In this document: in pieces, positions 1 through 10,420 of the stretch
How positions within the stretch are numbered: position 1 is the first letter of the stretch
Layout: each line of letters opens with the position of its first letter
Assembly (NCBI GenBank): GCA_012064385.1
Contig: QRDG01000237.1
Coordinates: 688,756 to 752,755, forward strand
From: Puccinellia tenuiflora
Taxonomy: Eukaryota; Streptophyta; Magnoliopsida; Poales; Poaceae
Reading direction: 5' to 3'
Length of the DNA stretch: 64,000 nt
Translations under genes and position numbers: made by a program
The notes under the pieces: generated by a model
What the model saw: the letters and a program-made list of their open reading frames with translations, nothing else
Databases searched by the model: none
What the model was told of the DNA's origin: nothing

Positions 1-391
1 CCGGCTAGGGGTTGAAGATGATGATCGTCGTGGGAGTCTAGAGCTTGCCCCTCGCAGGGGGCTCCTGCCCGCCTTATATAGGCAGCGAGTTAGGGTTTGG
101 GGTTACAAGGAAATTACATGAATACCCCTATGACATCATCTATGGTACAGTCCAACTTGAGCCGGATCATCATGGCGTGTTAAGGTAACGCCCGACCGGA
201 CGTACTGTTCATCGGCGATGGTTGTGTGAGGCTGGCCCACTTTTACGGACTTGTCGGTTGGTAGGTCCGGCTGCTCTCAAGCTGGATGGAGGCGCCCTGA
301 AGCCGGACGAGTATGTCTGCTTTGGGCTGGCCGGCTTGAACACTCTGGAGAGTGAGCATCTGTAGGGTATCTGGGGGTCATCTCCCCAACA
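1..391 (-). mobile_element. 3' LTR (partial) of a Tat-type Gypsy element
   Basis: This is the end of an LTR in minus orientation. Read on the minus strand it begins TGTTGGGGAGATGACC at 391 and runs off the window at 1. A TATA-like TATATAAGG lies on the minus strand at about 73-81. The polypurine tract follows immediately on the right, which makes this the 3' LTR of an element whose interior extends rightward. Assignment to the Tat branch rests on the antisense ORF found next to it, not on any pol sequence. Confidence 0.75.
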
Positions 392-404
392 CTAGCCCCC
401 GAGC
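392..404 (-). other. Polypurine tract of the Tat-type element
   Basis: The minus strand reads GCTCGGGGGCTAG directly before the LTR terminus TGTTGGGG. This is the expected position and composition of a plus-strand DNA primer. It fixes the element's orientation as minus. Confidence 0.7.
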
Positions 405-954
405 TCGTGGAGGCTTGTCTGCTTGTTGGAAATGCTTCGCGAGCTTTTCCCCGATTTTTGTTGTGTGTTGTTGAGGTCGAAGGATCCGGCTGCAAGTAGC
501 CGGCTTGCTTGGGGGTCTTGAAGACGGCTCGTCCGGCTGCGTGCAGCCGGAAACTGTAGACCTTGATAATCTTTCTTGGACGGCTTGAGGGTTTGGATCG
601 TGGCTCACGTCAGCCACGTTCCCACGTCTTGGCTGGCCTGCGGTTCACTGCCCGAGATTAAGGGCACGTCTCTTCGGCTTCGTCGTGTGGGATCTTCTGC
701 GGCAAACGTTCACTGGCGGGATCTTTTGCGGAAATTGCGGCCGTAACCGCGTGCCACGCGGCTTGGTGAGAGGTGACCACTCCGCCGTGCTTCGCTTTAA
801 TAGAGGAGGAAGGGGGGAACGGCTCTGGTTACCGTTCCCCATTCTCGCGCTTCTTCTTCGCACCTCTCCTCGTGCTCTTCGTCCTTCCCCGACTCCTTTC
901 TGCGCTTTCGTCCTCGCCGGCGTCGCCCCTCCTCCGACGGGGAATCGAACCTCA
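405..954. other. Non-coding spacer between polypurine tract and antisense ORF
   Basis: No supported gene lies here. The stretch is GC-rich with several CCGGCT-type hairpins, for example a perfect 9-bp stem at 532-540 and 543-551 with a 2-base loop, and another around 486-503. In Tat-like elements this interval lies upstream of the antisense ORF, so it may hold its promoter; I see no clear TATA box on the plus strand. Confidence 0.5.
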
Positions 955-1255
955 ATGGCGAGCTCAGGTGCCTGGATGGGCTCCTGTGTGGATGGCCCGA
1001 AGCTTGGGAGGCTCCGCGGAAGGAGATATCTTGGCTTGAAGGAGGAGGTCGGGACTCGCGTCCCTGGCTCGGATAAGATCTCGCCGGATCCGAGGGCGGA
1101 CGAGTTCGTGGTGTTCTCCTCGCATCTGGCAAGGGGATTGGGACTGCCGGCGAGCCCCTTCTTCCAGCAGTTCTTAAGCTTCTACACCTTGCAACCCCAT
1201 CATCTGGGAGCTAACAGCATTACGCTGCTCTCGTGCTTCGTCACACTCTGCGAGG

Positions 1256-2727
1256 TGATGTCTACTACACGCTTCTATTCTTGTAGACTTGTTGGGCCTC
1301 CAAGCACAGAGGTTTGTAGGACAGCGGCAAATTTCCCTTAAGTGAGTAACCCAAGGTTTATCGAATCCACGGGAGGTAGAGGTCAAAGATATCCCTCTCA
1401 AGCAACCCTGCAATTAAGATACAAGAAGTCTCTTGTGTCCCCAACACACCTAATACAATTGTCATTTGTATAGGTGTACTAGTTCGGCGAAGAGATGGTA
1501 AAATGCAAGTGATATGGATGGTAAAAGGTGATTTTGTAATTCTGTAATAAAAATGGCAGCAAGCAAACTAGTGACAAAAGTGACTAAAAACGGTGTATCA
1601 ATGCTTGGAAACAAGGCCTAGGCTTCATACTTTCACTAGTGACTACTCTCAACATCATTAACATAATTAAACACATGATAGTTCCCACAAAAACACATGC
1701 ATGGTAGACGTTACTCGGAGATCATTCTTTCGTGGATCAAATAGGATGCGAATTGCGTAGGGCTACGAAAAGCACACCTTGAAGTTCGTATTCCACATCT
1801 ATGGACACTTCATGCTGTCACTATCCGCATCCAAAGATAGTACTAACAAACACCACAACATATTTCTGGAATAGTCTCTTTCTTCAATAACACAAGCATC
1901 AAGAAACCTCATGATCTATTCAATCCAACAAATAAAGAATAAACTCATGATGAAGATCCTTACAATCTATTATCCATAGAGTCACACACGGCACCCACAC
2001 TGTCACCGAGATACCATGATCACAACAGTGACTCCGGAAATTGTACTAAATAACATCACTTGAGCAAAATCATATCCATTACACATAGGGAAACATCATG
2101 TATTCAACTATACTAACATAGCTCATGGTCACAACGAAGATCACATCATGGGAGAGAGAGATAACCACCTAGCTACTTGTATAAGCCTCAGCCCCGGTGA
2201 GGGACTACTCCGTCCTCATCGCGGGAAGCAGTGGTGTCGATGGAGATGGCTCCGGCGGTCGATCCCCGTCCCGACAGGGATGGCGATGGCGGCGGAGCTC
2301 TGTTGCGTATTTGCGAAAATCCTCCGGGGGTTAGGGTTTTTGCATCGGATGTGATTTTATAGGCGTCGGAGGCGGCCGAGGGGTGCCCCACAGGGCAGGG
2401 GCGGGTCCCACCCGTGGGTGGGCCCTAGGCCGCGGCAGGGGGCCGCCCCTGGACTGTGTGGGTCCCCTGGAGTCGCCCTTCTGGCTCCCTTCCTTGTTTC
2501 TTCAATAAAAAATCTCCGTAAAGTTTCGTCCAATTCCGAGAATATTTCCAGAAGTAACTTTCTGCAACAAAAACAGCACAAAAACACAGAACTGGCACTG
2601 GCATCTTGTCAATAGGTTAGTCCGATAAAATGCATAAAAATGATATAATTGATAGTAAAAACATGTGACAATATCACAAAATTAGCATGGATCACTTAAA
2701 AATTATAGATACGTTTGAGACGTATCA
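1256..2727 (-). mobile_element. Solo LTR, TGATACGTCTC family
   Basis: The 1472-bp block is TG...CA bounded (TGATGTCTAC to GACGTATCA) and flanked by the 5-bp duplication CGAGG at 1251-1255 and 2728-2732. Read on the minus strand it starts TGATACGTCTC, a terminus common in Pooideae repeats, and has a TATA-like CCTATAAAATC around 2353-2363. There is no interior or second LTR, so it is best read as a solo LTR left by LTR-LTR recombination. It interrupts the antisense ORF after its LCE motif. A non-LTR origin is possible but the 5-bp duplication argues against it. Confidence 0.7.
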
Positions 2728-3567
2728 CGAGGCGTACCTGGGCATCTGGCCCTGTATGGAGATTTTTGGTATGCTCTTCTACCTCCGGGCGCAGACTTCT
2801 GACAAGAGTCTATGTGATTGCGGGAGCGTTTCCATCTATACGAAGAGCTCCATCCTTCCCAAAGTTCATCTACCGGATTCCAACAAGAAGTGGTAGAGCA
2901 CCTACTTCTACATCCGGAATCTCACGGAGACGGACCGGATCGGGCTTCCTGTCTTCTCGAACGTGCCGCCTGCAGGTAAGTCCTGGAACCAGAAGGTGCC
3001 TATCGATGAGGCTCTGGAGGGGGCCGTGACGGCTCAATAAAAAATTTCCGTAAATTTTCGTCCAATTCTGAGAATATTTCCAGAAGTAACTTTCTGCAAC
3101 AAAAACAGCACAAAAACAGGGAACTGGCACTGGGCATCTTGTCAATAGGTTAGTCCGATAAAATGCATAAAAATGATATAATTGATAGTAAAAACATGTG
3201 ACAATATCACAAAATTAGCATGGATCACTCAAAAATTATAGATACGTTTGAGACGTATCACGAGGCGTACCTGGGCATCTGGCCCTGTATGGAGATTTTT
3301 GGTATGCTCTTCTACCTCCGGGCGCAGACTTCTGACAAGAGGCTGCGTGATTGCGGGAGCGTTTCCATCTATACGAAGAGCTCCATCCTTCCCAAAGTTC
3401 ATCTGCCGGATTCCAACAAGAAGTGGTAGAGCACCTACTTCTACATCCGGAATCTCACGGAGACGGACCGGATCGGGCTTCCTATCTTCTCGAACGTGCC
3501 GCCTGCAGACAAGTCCTCGAACCGGAAGGTGCCTGTCGATGAGGCTCTAGAGGGGGCCGTGACGGCT
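2502..3567. repeat. Tandem duplication of a 533-bp unit
   Basis: Unit 1 is 2502-3034 and unit 2 is 3035-3567. Each contains the last ~226 bp of the solo LTR, one CGAGG target duplication and about 300 bp of the antisense ORF. The junction shares only TC. The copies differ at roughly 20 sites by eye (near 4%), including one 1-bp indel. Both carry the same premature TAG, so the stop predates the duplication, which itself postdates the solo LTR insertion. Confidence 0.9.
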
Positions 3568-3828
3568 CGGCTGCAGGAGATGGTGAACACCGGCTTGACT
3601 TCCAGGGACTTGACGCTAGCTTGGATGTCTCATTGGGTGTTCCCGCTGCAGGCTCGGGAGCACAAGATGTGCTTCTACTCCGGGGTTAGGGATCCCACCC
3701 GAGTTAGCATGGAGGCACTGGAGCTGGAGGAGATGCGCGGCTGGGCTGCCGTCGTGATCACCGACCGGATCAAGCAGAATTGGACATTTGGGCTCAAACC
3801 GTTTTCGCGTGCGGAGCGTGCCCCTGAG

Positions 3829-3906
3829 GTTGGCTTCCTTCGTCGTTTTTTGTCTCAAGTTTTTTCTGGCCGGCGGTGACTTGACCCGGCTGGTGCGTTT
3901 TTGCAG
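3829..3906 (+). other. Intron 1 of the antisense ORF
   Basis: A 78-bp phase-0 intron. The donor is GAG|GTTGGC and the acceptor TTTTTGCAG|CTTTGC follows a T-rich stretch. Removing it joins two in-frame coding segments. Confidence 0.65.
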
Positions 3907-5149
3907 CTTTGCGAGCGTCAGAGGGTTGAAGACTTCGATGTCATTTTTGGGGAGGACCTGGCAGGTCCCCTCTCTGAGGAGCAGACGACCCTCGTTGATG
4001 GAGCCGCCTTCACCGAGCCGGCGGCGGAAGCTGAAGACACCGCCTCGGAAGGAGAAGCGGGTGACGACGCCCCCATCGCGTCTGAGGCGGGGAAGCAGAC
4101 GAACAAGCGTGGCGACACCACGGAGTCGTCAGACATCGATTTTGATGTCGGTGTCGGGGGTGATGGCGATGGCGATCGGACTGCGGAGAGTCCCGTTCCT
4201 TCGGCCATCTCTGATTCCGACTCGGGTGCCTACAAGGATTTGGAGCTCGAGCGTGACGATCCCCCTCTGGTTCCGTCGTCCCGCGATAAGTCTCTTGTGC
4301 CTGGTGTCGTCGAGCAAGTTGGCGGCGGCGTGCGCGTGGTTGTAGATCTCTCCAGTGGTTCCGATCTGGACTCTGAGGGTTCCTCTTTCGTGCCAGCCTC
4401 CAAGCTGCCTCTATCCGCCCGTAGGACCAAAGTGTTGGAGGCGGTTGCTCGGAGGGCTCAGGCGGTGCCTTCCCCCCCCAGATCGTGAAGGAAAGGCGGT
4501 CGAAGGCGGCCGCCAACTCGGATGCGGGCAAAGTCATCCGCAAGCGGGGTGGCTCTTTCATGAAGCGGAGTGCGCTGCCCGCGAAAAAGCTGTCTTCGGC
4601 GTTGAGTCGGCCGACCACTGCCGGCTTGGCGCCTTCTAGGAAGTCGGCGACCGAGAGGAAGGTGGATGTAATTGTGGCTGAGGCCAGAGCCAAGATTGCC
4701 GAGGCGGATAAGGAGGAGGAGGAAAAGGAGAAGCAGAACGCCCCTACTGGTGGGGCCAACACCGAGGTGATTGGTCATGCTCCTTGGGCTGACCCTAATT
4801 ATGAGTTGAGTTCTGACGATTTGGAAAAGGCTTTTTATGTGTGTATGGCGCAGGCGGACTTGGCTATCGAGGCTATGAACACCAATATGTCTGTGGAGCA
4901 GCTGGTGGCCTCCAAGGAGGCCGAGGCGAAGGCGAAGGTGGAAGCGGCCGCCAGCAGGACTGCGGAGGCCGTAGTTGTAGAAACGGCTGCGCCGACTGCT
5001 CCGAAGCAGCCGACGGGCGACCCTGTCGCCTCCGTAAAGGACATGGAGGTGTCCGATGGTGGCGTGAAGCGCCCGTCGGGCGGCGTGTCGGCTCCGTCGT
5101 CAAAGCGCGTGAGGAGGAGGAAGCCGGAGTCCTTGGGCACGCGCGATGG

Positions 5150-5221
5150 GTAAGTCCTTGTGTGAAGGCGTTTATTCTGGTAGCTTGCGTTTCCTGTCGT
5201 GATGCTTTCACTGTTGTGCAG
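5150..5221 (+). other. Intron 2 of the antisense ORF
   Basis: A 72-bp intron with a consensus donor (GATGG|GTAAGT) and acceptor (TTGTGCAG|GGAGCC). The split codon GG|G is restored and the frame stays open to 5412. Confidence 0.7.
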
Positions 5222-5412
5222 GGAGCCGCTTGTGATTGGTGGGGCGAGGCCTGACGCCTTGGTGAATCCCACCTCCAAGTCTGCTCATGAAGTTCCTGAG
5301 GTGCAGGCGGTCGATCCGCCTCCGGAGACTGCGAGAACGGAGACGGACGTGGCGTCGGGTGGCAGGGTGCCGCCAGACGCAGCTCCTCTTGGTTTTCCCC
5401 AAGAGGAGATTT

Positions 5413-7044
5413 TGATTGGTAGAATGGTAGATCTAGATCTCCTCTCTTGAATCTCTAAATTTGGGCAAGAATCATTGGAGGGATTGAGAGGAATCAAGCT
5501 CACAAGTTTGCAACAATGGAGGAGAGAGGAAATGAGCTAAGCAAAGTGAGCAGCCACCCCTTGGGGAAGAAGGGGGCTATTTATAGCCTCCCCCAAAAAT
5601 ATAGCCGTTCGAGCAGCGAGGGACCGGAAATTCCGGGGTTATGTACCGGAACTTCCGGCCGTTGGCCGGAACTTCCGCTACGTAAGCCGGATTATTCGGT
5701 GGTCCGGAAATTTCCGGAGAAAACCTCCGGTGCAAAAATCCGGACCCCCTACAGAGAGAAAACGTGAAAACGACTTAGCCAAATATTTCCTGGGCCGGAA
5801 CTTCCGGACCGAGGACCGGAATTTCCGGGACCCCGGAAATTTCTGGGGCAAACTTCCGAGGCAAAATTCCGGACCCCCTCCGGAGAGAAACGTCAAAAAG
5901 ACTTAGAAAATATCCTCGGATGAAAATATGGGCCGGAACTTCCGGTGCATGGGCCGGAACTTCCGGTGGCCGGAATTTGCGCCCCACTGAAAAACAGCAG
6001 AAAGAGCAAAACGAAAACGGGCATATCTTTTGCATCCGGACTCCGTTTTCGATGATCTTGGCCTCGTTGGAATTGTCACAACGAGCACAACAAGATTATG
6101 TAGAGAAACATCATGGTCCATCATGTGAGGAGGAAATCATAATGAGAGAGTTTGACCTCTCTTAGAAGAGACAAACCGGAAAAAACTCCAATACCAAAAA
6201 CGCAAGAAGATATTCATGAAAACCGTTTTTGATGGACTAGAGCTTGGTATGGAGATGAACACAAGCTCTAAATTCTCACATGGATAAAAACCAAATTTGT
6301 TGAAAAGAGGACGACAAATGCACCCTTGGAAAATGACAAACAAGAAATGGAGATTTTGCAAAGAAATGGAAGAGATAAATCTTTCGCACGGATGAACCGG
6401 CAAAATCTCCAATACCGAAACCGCAATAGAAGACGCATATGAAAGCCGTTTTCGGTGAACTTAGCCTTGTCATGACGAGCACGACAAGCACCAAGACCAC
6501 ACCACAATAAGAGACAAAAAAGAACCAATAAAGATGATTGCATGGATGCGAAGGTTTGATCTCTCTACGACGATACAATCACGATACTCGGTCGAGAGCC
6601 CCTCTTGATAGTACGGCAATCTATCCTATAACCCGGTTTCTCCAGTAACAACATGAGACCGGTAAAATAGAAACCCTATCAAGATCATACCTTTGCCTTG
6701 CGCATAAATCCACTTGAGGTCGAAGAAGACGATCTTCATCACCTCAAGACGCACACCACCTTTCTTGATTGCGCTTCGCTTGGTGAAGATTCACATGTTG
6801 CTCCCCCATACACCAAGATGGGAGAAGCACCTCTTCGGCATATCTTCACTTGGACTTGAGTGTTGATCAACACGCACTTAGCCTTGATCAACACATACAC
6901 TTCTTCCCTTAACCTTGATTCCAACAAATGGAGATCAAGCAACTCAAATGGACACACCTACAAATATAGCTCAATACAAACATTAGTCCATAGAGATTGT
7001 CATTAATTACAAAAACCACACATGGGGGCAACCATGCACTTTCA
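5413..7044 (-). mobile_element. 3' LTR of element X (TGAAAGTGCATGG family)
   Basis: Read on the minus strand the LTR starts TGAAAGTGCATGGTTGCC at 7044, a terminus common in grass LTR retrotransposons. A polypurine tract abuts it on the right, so this is the 3' LTR of a minus-strand element. The left end is placed at the TG at 5413 but is uncertain by about 30 bp. The LTR holds a cluster of CCGGAA/TTCCGG palindromes (5617-5965) and a degenerate ~221-bp repeat (units near 6175 and 6396). No gene is supported inside it. Superfamily cannot be decided because no pol is present; Copia is my guess. Confidence 0.7.
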
Positions 7045-7358
7045 ATCTCCCCCATTTTGGTAATTGATGACAATCCCTTATAAGAGGGTTTATAGAAAGA
7101 ATAAAACATCCTTGCAAGACAAACAAGCAAGGATGCAAAGCGCATTAAAGACAAATGCAACAAAAGCATAAAACCAAATTCCCTTAAACCCTCTAAACTT
7201 CTCCCCCATTGGCATCAATTACCGAAATGGGAAGAAAAATTTAGAAGGCCAATATAGTAAGAGTTCCTCAAAAAATGTGCATTTCTCAAGATATGAGTGA
7301 ACTCAAATGCACATATTCTTTGACGAATAATTAGAGGGAATCAAACTATATTGAGGAT
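7045..7358 (-). mobile_element. Interior remnant of element X, with polypurine tract
   Basis: The minus strand reads AAATGGGGGAGAT at 7045-7057, directly before the LTR start, a good polypurine tract. A second TCTCCCCCATT-like copy lies near 7200. No coding sequence is visible. The stretch is cut at 7358 by the Athila-like element E1. Confidence 0.65.
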
Positions 7359-9136
7359 TGATGCATCTAAAATGCATACATGAACCTTGCACTATAATAG
7401 TTATATTCCAACCATATTTGCATAATATAAGGGGTATATTACTGTTATTTAATGATTTTTGGTAATTTATGATGATATCCCCTTTTTATGGAATTAATCC
7501 TGCGCAGGCAGAAAACCCCTATTTCTTTCCTTATTTGTTTCAGGACCTTAACGATGTCATAATGAGATATAAATTTACGGGGGTCATTATTTTGGAAGGA
7601 GAAGATTTAGGAGCAAAAGAAGTCAACGAACGGAGGCCGGAGGACCAAGATGGAGGGTCCCACGCGGCTATAGTACCAGGCCGCGTGGGCCCATCCCATT
7701 TAGCCCTCGTGGCCCCGTTTGCATCGATCCTTCGCCCAGAAGCTTCCTCGTGACCTAAAAACGCCTATATAAGAGGTCCCCCGACGTTTTTCCAGAGAAG
7801 AGCCGCCACACGAGAGAAACAAGAAACAGAGACCAGGAGGCTGCAGATTGGAGGGAGAAAACTCCGGCGGAGCCCTGCCGGAGAGGTCTCCACCTTCTCC
7901 ATCGACATCTCCACCGTCTCCATGATGAAGAGGGAGTAGTCCACCTCTAGACTATGGGTTTGTGGCAGTAGCATATGTATCTCTCTCTCTCTTGAGCTTC
8001 ACTAATTAGCACCGTATGAGCTGCTGAACATGATTACGGTCACCGTTGTATTACCATTGTGGTGGATCTTTCTATGAGTTAATACATGTTGAGATTGCAA
8101 TGTTTATTTCAGTTATGAAAGTAGATGCATATTATGTATCCCGTTCTTATATCCTTGTTATGATCAAGCATGTTTATGAGAGCATGTGTGGGGGAACGTG
8201 TGCATTAGTTGGAGTAACGGGGGTGGTGAAGTGATAAGCTGACAACTTAATATCATGATCCATTGGGTGTTTACCTTACTTTGTTACCTCACTAGGGATA
8301 AACCAAAATACCATGTTGTAGGGTAGGAGGAGTGACATGCCTCTACCCAAGACTAGATCCATCATCTGTTTATTTTCACTTCATGTCATTAATCTTAAAG
8401 CTATACTCTGATGTTATCTTAATTACTAAGGTGCATGATTTAGTTCACATCTTGGTGGAGTATAAGTGAGACTAATAATCAAAAGGTCTCTATGCTAGGA
8501 CGTGATGACCATATAATTAATAACATGTCATTAACCTTGTTTGCAATCTCATATGTTAAATCTATGTCTACTCATTTGCCACACTATATTAAAGAGAGAG
8601 TGCATGTGTGAAACCATGAACCCCGGTCCATTTTTAATCATAAGAAACAACTTTCCAACCACTTTTAAGCATCTTTTACATTCAGCCATTTTAAAATCAG
8701 AAAATACAAAAACACTTTTATTCATTGTATTCACATATAAAAACCCCAAAAATACCATCCATCATCATTACTATCATCCTTGCATACTTGTTCACCACCA
8801 TTGCATATTTATTTACTGTTTTGCATTCATTATCATCTTAATATCATTCTCACACCTTGTGCTTGACAACCACTTGGTGAGGTTGAGGGCACAAAGCAAT
8901 CTATTTGTTTACAGGAAATCTAGAGAAGGACAAGAAGATAAAACCCACACTACTGATTCCCCGAGAGTTCGATATTAAACCCTCGAGTCACCTTCTAGGG
9001 GAAAAAACTACCACTTCTACATACTCTGCACTTGGAGGCTCAACCTATCCCTAATATATTATTTTCCTTTCAGGGTATCAAGAGTACTTGTTGGCGTTGT
9101 TGAGGGAGAAGAACACTCTCATCAATCCCGTCATCA
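7359..9136 (+). mobile_element. 5' LTR of E1
   Basis: 1778 bp, TGATG...CATCA. A clear plus-strand TATA box lies at 7766-7772. It closely matches the LTRs at 12776-13816, 35982-37761 and 43039-44814. An open frame at 8541-8978 recurs in several copies but overlaps LTR control sequence and is not called. Confidence 0.9.
7766..7772 (+). promoter_or_regulatory. TATA box of the E1 5' LTR
   Basis: CCTATATAAGAG sits about 410 bp into the LTR, just downstream of a GC-rich block. The same element recurs at about 13183, 36390 and 43446 in the sister LTRs, supporting a conserved promoter. Confidence 0.65.
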
Positions 9137-9147
9137 CGTGTTTTTTC

Positions 9148-9165
9148 TGGCGCCGTTGCCGGGGA
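9148..9165 (+). other. Primer binding site of E1 (tRNA-Asp type)
   Basis: TGGCGCCGTTGCCGGGGA lies 11 bases after the LTR end. It is the primer site typical of Athila-group elements, complementary to the 3' end of plant tRNA-Asp. A non-coding leader follows to 9466, containing an AAGCTTGGGGAGG motif near 9238. Confidence 0.85.
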
Positions 9166-9466
9166 ATCATAGCTGGAAGGGTTTGTCCAAGGATATCACG
9201 ACAAAGTCAACTTCATCACCAACTTGTGCTAACACCTAAGCTTGGGGAGGTTGCACCTACGTGAGCATCATCTTGTCCATCTTTACCTTCAAGCATTTTA
9301 TTTTGTTTTGTTTTTGTCTTGCATATCATATTTAGATTTCAGTTTGCATATTTTATTTTCAGTTTTGCATTTTGTTTTGCATTAGTTAATTCGGTTTGAA
9401 TTGTTTTAGTGTCATTTTATTTTCAGTTTTGCATTAAAAATTCAAAAACACATAAAAATTTGCATA

Positions 9467-10420
9467 ATGGAAAAGAGAACCTTTTGGCCTTTTAGTGTTA
9501 GGAATTTCCCTCAAAATAAGAATGTCCCTACTGAGGAAATTGAGGTAGATCCTAAGATAATGAAATCAATCTATGAATATCGTTTCTATGGAAAACCACA
9601 AGCACCACCTGTGGTTGGATTGAATTCTATTAATATTGCTGAAAATGTTCCTCTTACTTTGGAGGAAACACTGAATGAATTGCTAAATTATCCTGAATAT
9701 CTGTTGCCTTTTATGTCTCATCTTATGGCTTTAAAAGAAGAAGTTAGTAAAACTGAACATGATGAAAGAAAAGTTGAAGAAGTTAAGATGCTTAGTGAAG
9801 TTAATGATCCTTTGCTTAATTTGGATAATAGTAGCTTGCATGAATTAATATCTATCTTACAAAAATTTGCAAGTGATCCTTCTATTGATGTTAACAAATC
9901 TGGTTTTGGTTCCTATATTGCTAATCATGTCTTGAAAGAGAAAATTGCTAGATACAATCAAGAAGCTATGATACCACCTAAGCTTGGGGATGCTTGGATC
10001 CCCAAGGTGCTAGTAACTATTGGAAAAGAGACACACCATGCCATACTTGATCTAGGATCTAGTGTCTCAGTTTTATTTAAAGAATTATATGAATCACTTG
10101 AATTAAAGAATCTTGAAAAATGCTCTATTGGACTTGCACTTGCTGATAATACCATTAAAAATGCTTTAGGAAAAGTAAGTGATGTTATGGTAGAGTTACA
10201 TATGACTTTTGTACCTGTGGATTTTCTAATCATGGATATGGAGAATAAAACCTCTAGTCCTATTATTTTGGGAAGACCTTTTCTTCGTACCACAGGGGCT
10301 GTTATTGATTCAAAGGAAGGGAATGTGAAGTTTCAGTTTCCACACAAGAAATGCATGGAACACTTCCCAAGGATGAAGGGCACAACTTTTAAGCTCCCTC
10401 ATGAGCTTCATCTTCGGTAA
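9467..10420 (+). CDS. Retropepsin-like protein of E1 (317 aa)
   Basis: An uninterrupted ORF. Residues 1 to about 165 have no family I can name and are rich in Glu, Lys and Leu. Residues about 175-285 look like an Athila/Tat aspartic protease: DLGSS at 195-199 in the active-site position, a flap-like stretch near ALADNT, and ILGRPFL at 267-273. DLGSS instead of the DTG/DSG of other clades is usual in Athila relatives, so activity is plausible but unproven. The start is the first ATG after the leader. The C-terminal ~20 residues (MEHFPRMKGTTFKLPH) lie in a segment shared with E2. A complete element would continue into reverse transcriptase; here a stop is followed by the 3' non-coding region. 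It might process Gag of a helper element, which is inference. Confidence 0.75.
   Translation: MEKRTFWPFSVRNFPQNKNVPTEEIEVDPKIMKSIYEYRFYGKPQAPPVVGLNSINIAENVPLTLEETLNELLNYPEYLLPFMSHLMALKEEVSKTEHDERKVEEVKMLSEVNDPLLNLDNSSLHELISILQKFASDPSIDVNKSGFGSYIANHVLKEKIARYNQEAMIPPKLGDAWIPKVLVTIGKETHHAILDLGSSVSVLFKELYESLELKNLEKCSIGLALADNTIKNALGKVSDVMVELHMTFVPVDFLIMDMENKTSSPIILGRPFLRTTGAVIDSKEGNVKFQFPHKKCMEHFPRMKGTTFKLPHELHLR

Larger units (their letters stand above)
955..5412 (+). pseudogene. Antisense ORF of a Tat-type Gypsy (Transposase_28-like domain), broken
   Basis: I recognise the conserved core found in grass proteins called 'putative gypsy-type transposon' (Pfam Transposase_28), with signatures such as EAYLGIWP, FYLRAQTSD and CGSVSIYTKS. 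Tat-lineage elements are known to carry such ORFs antisense near the 3' LTR, which fits the orientation here. Pieces: 955-1255 (starts MASSGAW), solo LTR 1256-2727, 2733-3034, a duplicate continuing from 3261 to 3828, then 3907-5149 and 5222-5412. Two GT-AG introns (3829-3906 and 5150-5221) keep the frame. Damage: TAG at 2894-2896 and again at 3427-3429 after an NKKW motif, and a frameshift near 4480 in a C-run. The C-terminal half is acidic, then rich in Ala, Lys and Glu, possibly coiled coil. The function of this family is unknown. The end at 5412 is set by the next element. Confidence 0.75.

Noticed and set aside
6137..6578. Overlapping minus-strand frames of 91-100 codons
   Set aside because: They lie in the X LTR and arise from its degenerate repeat.
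7980..7996. CT microsatellite
   Set aside because: Short, part of the LTR leader and shared with sister LTRs.
8541..8978. 145-codon frame, repeated at 37166 and 44220
   Set aside because: It is in the LTR, overlaps control sequence, is low complexity (His/Tyr/Ile-rich) and is shortened in one copy.
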